Assembly: GCA_964006375.1 (NCBI GenBank)
Contig: OZ023267.1
Location: forward strand, 28,146,739 to 28,210,738
DNA: 64,000 bases
Reading direction: 5' to 3'
Source of the DNA: Tillus elongatus
Lineage: Eukaryota > Arthropoda > Insecta > Coleoptera > Cleridae
The notes beneath the pieces were generated by a model that saw only the letters and a list, made by a program, of their open reading frames with translations, had not been told where the DNA came from and did not search any database. The translations under genes and the position numbers were made by a program. The first letter of the stretch is position 1. Every line of letters starts with the position of its first letter. This document shows, piece after piece, positions 12,759-64,000 of the stretch.

Positions 12759-12930
12759 GAGGGCGGATCAATAAGTCCGTGACTTTTTTAATTTCCCGCC
12801 TCTCCACAGGAAGGGCAACACTGCTCCTGTCAACAAGCATCTATCAGTTGGCTCCTGTCAAATTTTGGAGAAGCTGCGTTATTTAGTTTGTGTTAGATAG
12901 CCATTGAAAGGAGACTGTTAAAAAACATTT
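12756..12930 (-). mobile_element. Mariner 5'-end fragment
   Basis: AACGAGGGCGGATCAATAAG and the following 150 bp match the reverse complement of the right end of the mariner at 18437-19702 (CCCGCCTCTCCACAGGAAGG etc.). The match ends near the transposase start region. It is a terminal fragment abutting (TA)n. Confidence 0.8.
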
Positions 12931-12998
12931 TTTCTTTACGTTAAACAACAAATTTATAAATTTTACAACCCCCCAATATGAAACAGTACAACACATTC

Positions 12999-13001
<3 letters not shown>

Positions 13002-13083
<82 letters not shown>
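13002..13083. repeat. (TA)n microsatellite
   Basis: About 82 bp. It runs into the left end of the DD41D element starting at 13082. Confidence 0.97.
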
Positions 13084-13085
<2 letters not shown>

Positions 13086-15524
13086 CTGCTTCAAAAAACA
13101 TGCACCATCGCTCGTGGGGCAATTCCTTACTAAAAAATAAGAAAAAAAGTTTCTGTGCACATGGGCCCGGAAACGCATAGTTTCCAATATACAGGGAGTT
13201 GAATTTTTTTTTTTAAATTTTTATAAATAATTTCAAAACCACTGGATTGATTTTAATGAAACTTGGAACTTGAAAGTGTATTATGAAAGTGCATATTTTC
13301 AAGTGAAAATCTGCTTACAACTGCGTCAGTGGCGTGCGTACGGGGTAACTGTAAAAATTCATTTGGGGAAAAATATGTGCGCCACTGTCTTTTTCCAATT
13401 TTGATACATCAGTTATGAAGCTTATTACATAAGCCACAAAAGCTGCCTCCTGGTATTTTTTCGTTCAGGGTATCCCCTAGGAGATATGATTAATTTTATA
13501 AAAAGGGGCAAAGTACCGATCAGTCGGCGTAATAATAATAATAATATATGTTTACTGCAACCATAAGAATATGAAAAACAAAACATACAGTAAACATTAC
13601 AGCAATAAACGTGCAAATAACTAACCTACGTAAAATTTATTGGTGATAAACATTGAAATGAATATTACAAACATTGATAAAAAATGATAAATAAAAAATA
13701 AAAATAAAAAATGAAAAAAGTAATCGTAAAGACACCATGATTTTTCCAAACTCTTGTTTTTTTGTACATTACTCAATTGACTTTAATAACAAAGCTAAAG
13801 AAAATGTTGAAAGTGACCACCATTAGCGTCGTTACAATTATTTAACCTTCTGCGCAAAGATCTTCTTACTCTTCTGCAAATATTTTGATCTTCTCTAATG
13901 CTGTCAAATGCATATTCTATTCTTCCCAACAATTATTCTCGTGTATTTACTGATGTTTTATACACTATTTCTTTTAAATGACCCCACAAATAAAAAACGA
14001 GAGGATTCAGGTCCGGAGATCGAGGTGGCCATGACACCGGACCTCCACGACCAATCCATCGGTGACCGTATGTGTTGGCTAAATATGTTCTCACAACTGC
14101 TGCAAAATGTGCGGCGGCACCATCATGCTGGAACCACATTATACCGTTTCTCATAAAAAGCGGTAGTAACAACGGTAAATCATTTTGTAAAAAGTTTAAA
14201 TATGATTCATGGTCGAGACGATTCGGTAGAACAACAGGACCAATTATGTGATTTTCAATAATAGCAGCCCAAATATTGATGGAAAATTGATACTGCGAAT
14301 TTGCAACTCTTAGAGAGTGTGGGTTTTCATCGGCCCATGTATGTAAATTGTGAAAATTTACGATACCTTTTCGCGTAAATGACGCCTCATCAGTAAATAG
14401 TACACGTTTAGAAAAATGTTGGTCGTGCCTAAGTTTGTTTAAGAACCACTGACAAAACATTACCCTTGGTTGAAAGTCTCTAGGTAGAAGTTCATGGACA
14501 CGTGTAAAATGATAAGGATATAAACTTTGATCCTTCAGAATTCTGTGAACTGATGATGCCGAAATATTACCCAGTTCGGTGGCAATAATTCTCGTACTTG
14601 TACTAGGATCACGTTCAACTTTATTTAATATTGCCTCTTCAACTCGTACAGTTCGGCGGTATCTTCTGCGTCCAGAGTCAGCTTTTAAAGGTTTTAAAGA
14701 ACCAGTTTCTCTCAAATGTCTTACAATTCGTGGGAAAATATTTTTGTCAGGAATTCTTCTTTGCGGATAAGTTTCCTGATAAACTCGCACAGCTTGTCTA
14801 GCATATTGATTTGTTTGTCCATAAATTAACAACATATCAGTCAAATCCGCTGAAGTGTACTTAATGAAAACCATCTTGAGAGGAGGAAATAATATTAATG
14901 AGCAGCTCAGTATCAACAAATAACTAAAAACGAAAATACTGCACCGTATCAAAATTTAAAGAATAGCACGAAAACTCTTTTGACGGCTACAAAGCACTTC
15001 AAAATTGTAAAATTTAGAGAACTGTCAAAAATTATAGTTTCATGGCACTTTACGATTACTGTTTTCATTACTCCAACGAATCGGTATTTTGCCCCTTTTT
15101 ATAAAATTAATCATATCTCCTAAGGGATACCCTGAACGAAAAAATACCAGGAGGTAGCTTTTGTGGCTTATGTAATAAGCTTCATAACTGATGTATCAAA
15201 ATTGGAAAAAGACAGTGGCGCACATATTTTTTCACCAAATGAATTTTTACAGTTACCCCGTACGCACGCCACTGACGCAGTTGTAAGCAGATTTTTACTT
15301 GAAAATATGCACTTTCATAATACACTTTCAAGTTCCAAGTTTCATTAAAATCAATCCAGTGGTTTTCAAATTATTTATAAAAAATTTAAAAAAAAATTAA
15401 AATTCAACTCCCTGTATATTGGAAACTATGCGTTTCCGGGCCCATGTGCACAGGAACTTTTTTTCTTATTGTTTAGTAAGGAATTGCCCCACGAGCGATG
15501 GTGCATGTTTTTTGAAACAGTCTG
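13082..15524 (-). mobile_element. Tc1/mariner-superfamily DD41D (rosa-like) element 1, long TIRs
   Basis: Terminal inverted repeats of about 450 bp: 13082-13527 matches the reverse complement of about 15085-15524 closely. The outermost bases are TAGGCTGCTTC (left) and CAGACTGTTTC (right complement). Both ends are flanked by TA. The transposase lies between the TIRs on the minus strand. Confidence 0.92.
13795..14874 (-). pseudogene. DD41D transposase 1, inactivated
   Basis: It starts MVFIKYTSADL, with a DUF4817-like helix-turn-helix region (YGQTNQYARQAVRVYQETYP). Catalytic region: TDEASF (first Asp), FQHDGAAAHF (second Asp), PRSPDLNPLVFYLWGHLKE. Exactly 41 residues separate the second Asp from the third position, which is Val (GTT) where the family has Asp. 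A TAA (codon complement at about 13933-13935) interrupts the C-terminus, which would otherwise run on to TAG at 13795. Two independent lesions make it non-functional; the rest of the frame is intact, so it decayed recently. Confidence 0.9.
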
Positions 15525-15530
15525 TATATA

Positions 15531-18110
15531 CAGGCTGGTCCACTTCGCGGAAAAAGCCCAGTTTGTCATATTAAACTCAGTTTTATCAAAAAAGTTTCAA
15601 CTGAAAGTTGTTCCTATCAATCAGCTGCGTAACTCACAAATATTCTAATTTACACAGGGTGTTCATTTTCTCCGTGGTAGACCAAACTTACCTTTTTTTT
15701 AATAGAATACCCTGTATTTTATTTTATTTTTAAAAAGGTGGTATCACGACAAGCAACTTGATACCTCAGATGATGGGTCTAGGCCCAACCGTTTCAGAGT
15801 TATTCATTTGTTTATTAAAAATATTGGTCTAGTTTGGTGCGTAAATACTTCGATTCTGCACAATTTTTTGGCTGCATATTCACTGGAGTTAATTTTGCAC
15901 ACTCCTCACTATAACAAAATGTAACATGGTAATTCCTAATGTAACCTGCCTATACAGAGTGTTAACTTTCGCAAAACTTGAATTTTCTCAAAAATTTCAA
16001 ATAGAACGCCTTATATATTAGAACGTTTTTAGATGCGAATTTGTCCTTGTCCTTTTCAGAAATACCACGTTTGATGACATTATTTTCAACGGTTTCAAAG
16101 ATATTAAGGCTCAATTACGGAATTAACCATTGTTATATAAATTCAAGTAAATATTTAACGTTAATATGCAAACACCCTGTATTTTATATAATTTTCAAAT
16201 ACTTTACGTCATATCCTTAATTCATACTGCATAAAAAACTAAAATGTGGATGATGTAAAAGAGCAACATTTAATGCATATATTAACAAGGTTTAAATCAA
16301 CAAGAACAGTACTAAATCGAAATTCACACAATAAACAGCAAATGTTCAAGTTGGAAGCCGTCATTATCGATACAAATTTGTAATCTCTGTCTTAAATTAT
16401 TTTGCACCATCAACAATGTTGCTTCGCGTACAGAATAGAAAGCCTCTGAAATTCTTGCGCGCATGTACTCCTTGGGTGTTGGTGGAGTCACATACACTTT
16501 ACCTTTAATGTCACCCCACAAAAAGAAATCTATTTTGGAAAGATCAGATCTTGCTGGCCAAGGGGTTGGTCTACCTCGACCTATCCATCGTTCTTCAAAA
16601 TTATGGTTTAAAAATGCTCTAACAGCTCCTGTTGAATGTGGAGGCGCTCCATCGTGTTGATACCACATTTCACCTCGGAGTTGTAGAGGAATTTCTTCTA
16701 ACAGCTCTGGTAGAGCATTATTCAAGAAATTTAGTTAACGCTCACCAGCGAGAGTCCCATCGAAAAAATACGGTCCGACTAAATACGGACCCAAAATTAC
16801 AGCCCACACATTTATGGACCACCTATGCTGACGATCCACTGGCTACGAAAAATGTGGATTTATATCAGCATAATAATGCAAATTGTGCATGTTGATTCCT
16901 CCACAGTTTGAAAATTTTGCTTCATCTGTAAATAGCATTTTTGCAAGAAATCCTGGTTCCTGGTTGTCCTTCTGCAGAGCCCAAAAACAAAAATGCAATC
17001 TTTGCTGATCATCGCTTGCAGACAGCTCTTTAACGTTTCTAACATGGCAAGAGTGATATTTGTTTTCTTTAAAACATCTTTGGACAGAAGTTTTACTGAT
17101 ACTTAAAAACGAAGTTAATTGTCGCTGGCTGATATGGGATTTTCAATGACTGAGGCTATGATCTTTACAGACGTACCTTCATTTAGAACAGCTTTCTTTC
17201 TTACGAGAGCCCGATACCGTACACTGCCGTATGCATCAAAACGAGCTTTCACCAATCTAAATGTTTTCAACTGAGGTTGTTGTCGATTAGGGCATTTCTG
17301 CCTGAAGATTCTGTTTGCTAAGGAAACATTTTCATCACTTTCAGCAATCATGTACAGCATTGGCATAAGTTCTTTAGTAAAAAACATGCTGATATCAAGG
17401 AAAAAGCGGGTAACTAAAAACCTACCTATAAATAATTTTGTTAATTTTTCCATTGTCAAGTGGTGTTGTCAAAGCCGCGCTTTGATTTTGTGATAAGTTT
17501 CATAAACATTGGAAAATGATAAATTTTGTAATTAATGCTTTATATCTTTGAAACCGTTGAAAACAAGGTCATCAAACGTGGTATTGCTGAATAGGCCATG
17601 AAAATGCTCATCTAATAACGTTCTAATATACAGGGCTTTTCATTTGAAACTTTCGAGAAAATTTTAGTTTTGCGAAATTTAACACTCTGTATAGGCAGGT
17701 TACATTAAGAATTACCATGTAGCATTTTGTTATAGTGAGGAGTGTATAAAATTAACTCCAGTGAATATGCAGCCAACACATTGTGCAGAATCGAAGTATT
17801 TACGCACCAAGCTAGACCAATATTTTTAATAAACAAATGAATAATTCTGAAACGGTTGGTCCTAGACCCATCATGTGGCATATCAATTTGCTTGCGGCGA
17901 TACCATATTTTTAGAAATGATATAAAATACAGGGTGTTCTATTTAAAAAAATGTAAGTTTGGTCTGCCACGGAGAAAATGAACGCCCTGTGTAAATTAAA
18001 ATATTTTTGATTTACGCAGCTGACTGATAGGAACAACTTTCAGTTGAAAGTTTTTTGATAAAACTGAGTTTAATATGGAAAACTGGGCTTTTTCCGCGAA
18101 GCGGACCAAC

Positions 18111-18113
<3 letters not shown>
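15531..18113 (-). mobile_element. DD41D element 2, TIRs of about 580 bp
   Basis: The left end CAGGCTGGTCCACTTCGCGG pairs with the right end (CCGCGAAGCGGACCAACCTG). The inverted match continues to about 16110 on the left and 17535 on the right. Each TIR contains further internal CAGGGTGTT-type words. TA flanks both ends (15529-15530, 18114-18115). It lies only 6 bp from element 1. Confidence 0.9.
16324..17459 (-). pseudogene. DD41D transposase 2, frameshifted
   Basis: The N-terminal part (17459-17115) includes LANRIFRQKCPNRQQPQLKT. The catalytic part (16725-16324) has WYQHDGAPPHSTGAVRAF and WPARSDLSKIDFFLWGDIKG. One residue is missing in the SPDL motif. The middle part (first Asp) falls in other frames around 16740-17045. 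Broken by several frameshifts. Confidence 0.85.

Positions 18114-18189
<76 letters not shown>
18114..18189. repeat. (TA)n microsatellite
   Basis: Between the right end of DD41D element 2 and a repeat head. Confidence 0.97.
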
Positions 18190-18191
<2 letters not shown>

Positions 18192-18320
18192 CAAACGGAC
18201 CTTGGTTTCGGGGTCTAGGGACCCAAATTCACGCTCATTTGGAAAATGTTTGCAAAGTCTTACCACCGACACCTCTCTATTAGCGATTTGTTTTAAATAA
18301 AAATTCGCTAATAGAGTTGT
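18190..18320 (-). repeat. Head of the TA-core repeat with hairpin terminus
   Basis: Reversed copy: GGACCTTGGTTTCGGGGTC next to (TA)n, then CACCGACACCTCTCTATTAG and the hairpin TAGCGA...TTCGCTA at about 18279-18312. Confidence 0.7.
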
Positions 18321-18436
18321 GGATATAAGATATTTAGAATTCTTCATCCTCTGATGACACAAACTTGGTTACGGAAACGATCGTCAGGTTCTTTAAAATA
18401 TGCTATAGTGATCTGGGTTCTCTAAGGGTGCTTATA

Positions 18437-19697
18437 TACGGGGGCGGGTCAATACGTCCGTGAGTTTTTGAATGAAACACAGGCTTTTGGACAAAAAAAT
18501 CTGTTTATTTCTCAACATAGTCTGTTTTGAGCTCTATACACTTCGTCCAACTTTTCTCCAATTTTTTTATCCCTTCCAAAAAATTAGCTTTGTCAGGGTC
18601 CTCAAAATAAGTATTTGTTTGTGAGATGATTTTATCATTGGAGTCAAATCTCTTTCCACCGAGCGATTGATTTAAGTTTGGAAACAAGAAATAGTCACTC
18701 GGGGCTAAATCTGGAAAATAGGGCAGATTAGGGAGCAACTCGTAGCTCAATTTATGCAATTTCGCCATGGAGACTATACGTGCATTTTCTTGGTGGAAAA
18801 CATATTTTTCCTTGGGCAAATGCGGTCGTTTTTTCTTCAATCTACATTGAATCCGTCCAATAAGTTGGTATAATATTCGCCATTGATTGTTCTTCCCTTT
18901 TGAAGGTAATCAATGTGGATTATATCGCCTGCATAAAAAAACGGTCGCCATGGCTTTATTGGCTGAAAAACCCACCTTGGCCTTCTTCGGCGCCGATTTG
19001 CACGGAGAAACACACTGTTTTGACTGCTGCTTGGTTTCTGGTGTGTTGTGGTGAATCCATGTCTCGCCTACGGTTACGAAACGGCGCAAAGACTCGTCCC
19101 TATTGCGGTTCAACAACGCCAAACACTCCTTCAAAGCTGTCACACGATTGCGTTTGTGGCCGATTGTGAGCAAACGCGGCACCCATTTTGCGGATAGCTT
19201 TCTCATACCCAAGTGACCATGCAAAATCAACACCACTGAGCCGTGTGATATGTCTATGGCTTCCACAATCTTCCGCACTTTCAATCTCCGATCGGCCAAC
19301 ACCATATCGTGAATTTTTTAATTGTTTCGACCTCAACTGGGCGTCCAGAACGTTCGGCGTCATTTGTGCTTTTAAGGCCGCAACGAAATTCAGTAAACCA
19401 CTTTTTTACCATTAAAATTGATGGTGCAGAGTCCCCATAGTATTTATCAAGCTTAGCCTTGGTTTATGTGATGGTTTTTTTTCGCAAAAGTAATGTTTTA
19501 TGAGCACTCGAAATTCACTTTTTTCCATTTTCGTTATAACGCAAGAGGTTGTCTGCTCTCAATGGCTATCTAACACAAACTAAATAACGCAGCTTCTCCA
19601 AAATTTGACAGGAGTCAACTGATAGATGCTTGTTGACAGGAGCAGTGTTGCCCTTCCTGTGGAGAGGCGGGAAATTCAAAAAGTCACGGACTACCTC

Positions 19698-19702
<5 letters not shown>
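18437..19702 (-). mobile_element. Mariner (DD34D) element, about 1.27 kb
   Basis: The TIRs are ACGGGGGCGGGTCAATACG (left) and AACGAGGTAGTCCGTGAC (right, complement), with TA at both sides. The length fits mariner elements. Transposase on the minus strand. Confidence 0.9.
18505..19528 (-). pseudogene. Mariner transposase, catalytic triad damaged
   Basis: The start is MEKSEFRVLIKHYF. Recognisable parts: RPVEVETIKKF region, WIHHNTPETKQQSKQ, LLPNLPYFPDLAPSDYFLF, WTKCIELKTDYVEK (C-terminus). The first catalytic Asp is Gly (VTVGETW, GGC), the second is Glu (FHQENAR), and the third (APSD) is kept. Frameshifts split the frame into 19305-18910 and 18840-18505. Only inverted repeats could still be mobilised in trans. 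Confidence 0.92.

Positions 19703-19774
<72 letters not shown>
19701..19774. repeat. (TA)n microsatellite
   Basis: Between the mariner right end and an internal LINE fragment. Confidence 0.97.
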
Positions 19775-19775
<1 letters not shown>

Positions 19776-20165
19776 CTGCTAAGAAATTAGGTTTCCTCTT
19801 CCGGGCTTGCAAATACTTTTTACCAGCTAATCTCTATACCTTATATACTTCACAAGTGAGGCCAAACCTCGAATACTGCTCCCACATCTGGGGTGCCGCT
19901 GTCGCTTCTACACTCGCTATTCTGGACTCCATTTAGAATAGAGCTATACGGCTTATCGGTGACCCTAGCCTCACCCAAAGGCTGCCACCCCTTGCCCACC
20001 GACGTGCCGTTGGTGACCTCTCTCTCTCTCTCTTTTATAGATATCTGCACGGGCACTGCTCAGAGGAGTTTTCTTCCATAGTTCCTCCACCTGCTGCCCC
20101 CAACAGATCTACCAGGGGAATAGAGGGAATGCACCCTTTTACTGTCCAGGTCACCAGACATAGAA
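19775..20165 (+). pseudogene. LINE copy L3, internal fragment
   Basis: It begins inside the RT C-terminal region (GCTGCTAAGAAATTAGG) and ends at CCAGACATAGAAC, with neither element end present. The near full-length copies continue past that point for about 500 bp. Confidence 0.85.
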
Positions 20166-20324
20166 CAAGACTCTCTTTATTCGTTCTTCTTTTAATCAGC
20201 TGACTAGTTTATTCCGCACTATATTTCTTTAAAATGTACATAAAGTTACTCATTGACAGTGAACACATGCCAATTAGTTAAAACGATCAGCAGTTGCTGT
20301 TACACTACGGACCTTTGTTTTGGA

Positions 20325-20678
20325 GCCTCGGTGCTTCGGTGGTAAGAACGTGTGCCTCTGAACCGAAGGGCACTGGGTTCGATCCCAGGGCTCTCATTTC
20401 ACTTTTTCAGTACATACTGTAACATTAACATCAATCGAGGTTGTGGCATGGAAGTTGAGCAAGTTGAACGTCTGCACGTTCCACCTTTTTGAAGAGGAGT
20501 AAAATCGTCGGTCCCGTGTTCATGCAATGTTGGGCACGTTAGAGATCCCTACTCACCTTACAGAAAGGCAGGGGTTCGGCTAAATTTCCAGGAGAGTGGG
20601 GGGAAACTGCTCACTGGCGTCGGTGATTGGCCATAGTTGCGGAAATAGGCAGACGTTAAAGAGTTAAAGAAATAAAAC

Positions 20679-20679
<1 letters not shown>
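20325..20679 (+). repeat. tRNA-derived SINE, family 1, copy 2
   Basis: GCCTCGGTGCTTCGGTGG head, box B GGGTTCGATCC, then a body shared with copy 1 (TCGGTCCCGTGTTCATGC, AGAAAGGCAGGGGTTCGGC) and the tail AAAGAAATAAAACG running into (TA)n. The stretch 20166-20324 holds nothing recognised. Confidence 0.82.

Positions 20680-20748
<69 letters not shown>
20680..20748. repeat. (TA)n microsatellite
   Basis: Directly at the 3' tail of SINE copy 2, about 200 bp past the sulfatase stop codon. Confidence 0.97.
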
Positions 20749-20751
<3 letters not shown>

Positions 20752-20853
20752 GTTTGGTAAATATGCATATATTATTAACTTTTTAAATAAGTTAAATTAT
20801 GACGGCATAATAGAAGCAAATACAATAAATACGCATCTTTTAATATAATTCGT

Positions 20854-20859
20854 TTTATT
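20854..20859 (-). terminator. Polyadenylation signal of the sulfatase gene
   Basis: AATAAA on the minus strand lies about 87 bp past the stop codon in AT-rich sequence. It is the nearest canonical hexamer downstream. Confidence 0.6.
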
Positions 20860-20945
20860 TTCAAAGATGGTTTCAAGTATATCAAACGATTATTAATAAA
20901 TAGATCTAGAATTTACACAAGTCAATTTAAATAATAATTACAAAG

Positions 20946-63225
<42,280 letters not shown>

Positions 63226-64000
63226 CTGAAATCAAATGAGCTTTTTACCATTTAAGAAAGATTTATCGTAGTAAGTTAAAAACTATTTTCATATCAGCCA
63301 CCTCGTCATTTTAATAGTCATAACACATTTTAAAATCTATGGTAATTAAAACAACGTTTATGTGAGTGGTAATAATATTATTTAATATATTTTATACAAT
63401 ATCAGTTAGCAACAACTGTGGCAACCTATCAAGAGTAAAAACCAGTTTTATTTAAACTGAAGGGTGTGAATCTTTTACGTGCTTAAACATCGTATGGTGT
63501 ACGACACCGATTGCAAAGCGCTTGTTTTTGAACGGTACAGCGTACAAACTTTTCACTTGCTTAGACACAATGGCACAAACTAGAAATATGTCACTTTGTC
63601 GCCTCAATTGCTATATTAAATTAACGAGCGTTGTCGTTGATCACAGGACGACTTAAAAGTTCCGGGAACTTGAAGGTAGCAAACGACAGACGGCTTGTCT
63701 ATCTTAAGTTACTGAAATCCTATAAAAAAGTTGCAGCCTCTTTAACTACACATAATAGTTTTGGAACTTCTTGGTGTATATTCTTGAGGCAGTCACGTTT
63801 CCGCTACTTGAAGTAGTGGATGTTACTATTTGTGGCTACTATCTAATAGTAGTTACTTTTCAAATTAACTATCAAAAATTTTTCACCCTACAGTCTCATA
63901 AAGAATGAATGTTCCATCAGAACAGCATGCGATGAGATATTCAGCAAGTCTGGTAGACTGTGTAATGTGTGTGATCCAATCTTAATGACATACGTCAATA
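63226..64000. other. Intron or upstream sequence without recognisable feature
   Basis: I searched the minus strand for an exon ending in the ADDL motif expected before GWND and saw none. The ORF at 63631-63816 (+) has no recognisable domain. Confidence 0.5.

Overview
The window is eukaryotic and looks like an insect genome, possibly a beetle. It is AT-rich and dominated by transposable elements. It holds one host gene, an arylsulfatase B-like sulfatase on the minus strand whose exons are spread over about 42 kb. Seven exons can be joined in frame (63225-63066, 62990-62914, 58150-58004, 53065-52804, 35085-34633, 28111-27884, 21175-20946). They encode 518 residues and a stop codon. The first exon or exons, with the signal peptide and the N-terminal Asp pair, lie beyond the right edge. 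The cysteine that becomes formylglycine in active sulfatases is a glycine here, while the other active-site residues that can be checked are kept, so the product is predicted to be a pseudo-sulfatase.

Almost everything else is mobile DNA in the introns and flanks. Left part (1-12.6 kb): fragments of a hairpin/TA-core repeat, a hAT-type MITE, a tRNA-derived SINE, a tRNA-headed repeat, and LINE and R1 fragments. 12.6-20.7 kb: a stack of Tc1/mariner elements (two DD41D elements side by side, a dead mariner, a mariner fragment) separated by (TA)n tracts. 21.7-25.3 kb: a 3.6 kb imperfect palindrome. 26-34 kb: R1, RTE and BEL/Pao remnants, and a sequence with the hammerhead ribozyme core. 35.6-36.9 kb: a Helitron with a MITE inside it. 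41.5-48.4 kb: a nested DD41D element containing another DD41D element, two SINEs and a gypsy-type element. 49.3-51.4 kb: a DD41D element inside the (TA)n core of a repeat whose two halves flank it. 51.6-52.8 kb: a tRNA-headed repeat with a fold-back insertion. 55.6-57.7 kb: an RTE element split by a Penelope-like element that carries a hammerhead motif. 58.6-62.4 kb: a long LINE with endonuclease and reverse transcriptase, head to head with a CR1-like fragment ending in (TTA)n.

Three themes join the parts. First, 17 (TA)n tracts of about 60-150 bp recur, many of them inside one repeat family, and TA- or AT-targeting elements (DD41D, mariner, Helitron) sit directly against them. Second, five DD41D (rosa-like) elements with different, very long terminal inverted repeats occur within 38 kb, and every transposase is broken. 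Third, clean target-site duplications allow the order of several insertions to be read. No CRISPR array, rRNA gene, functional tRNA gene or second host gene was found. Coordinates of intact elements with duplications are exact to a few bases; boundaries of decayed elements are approximate.
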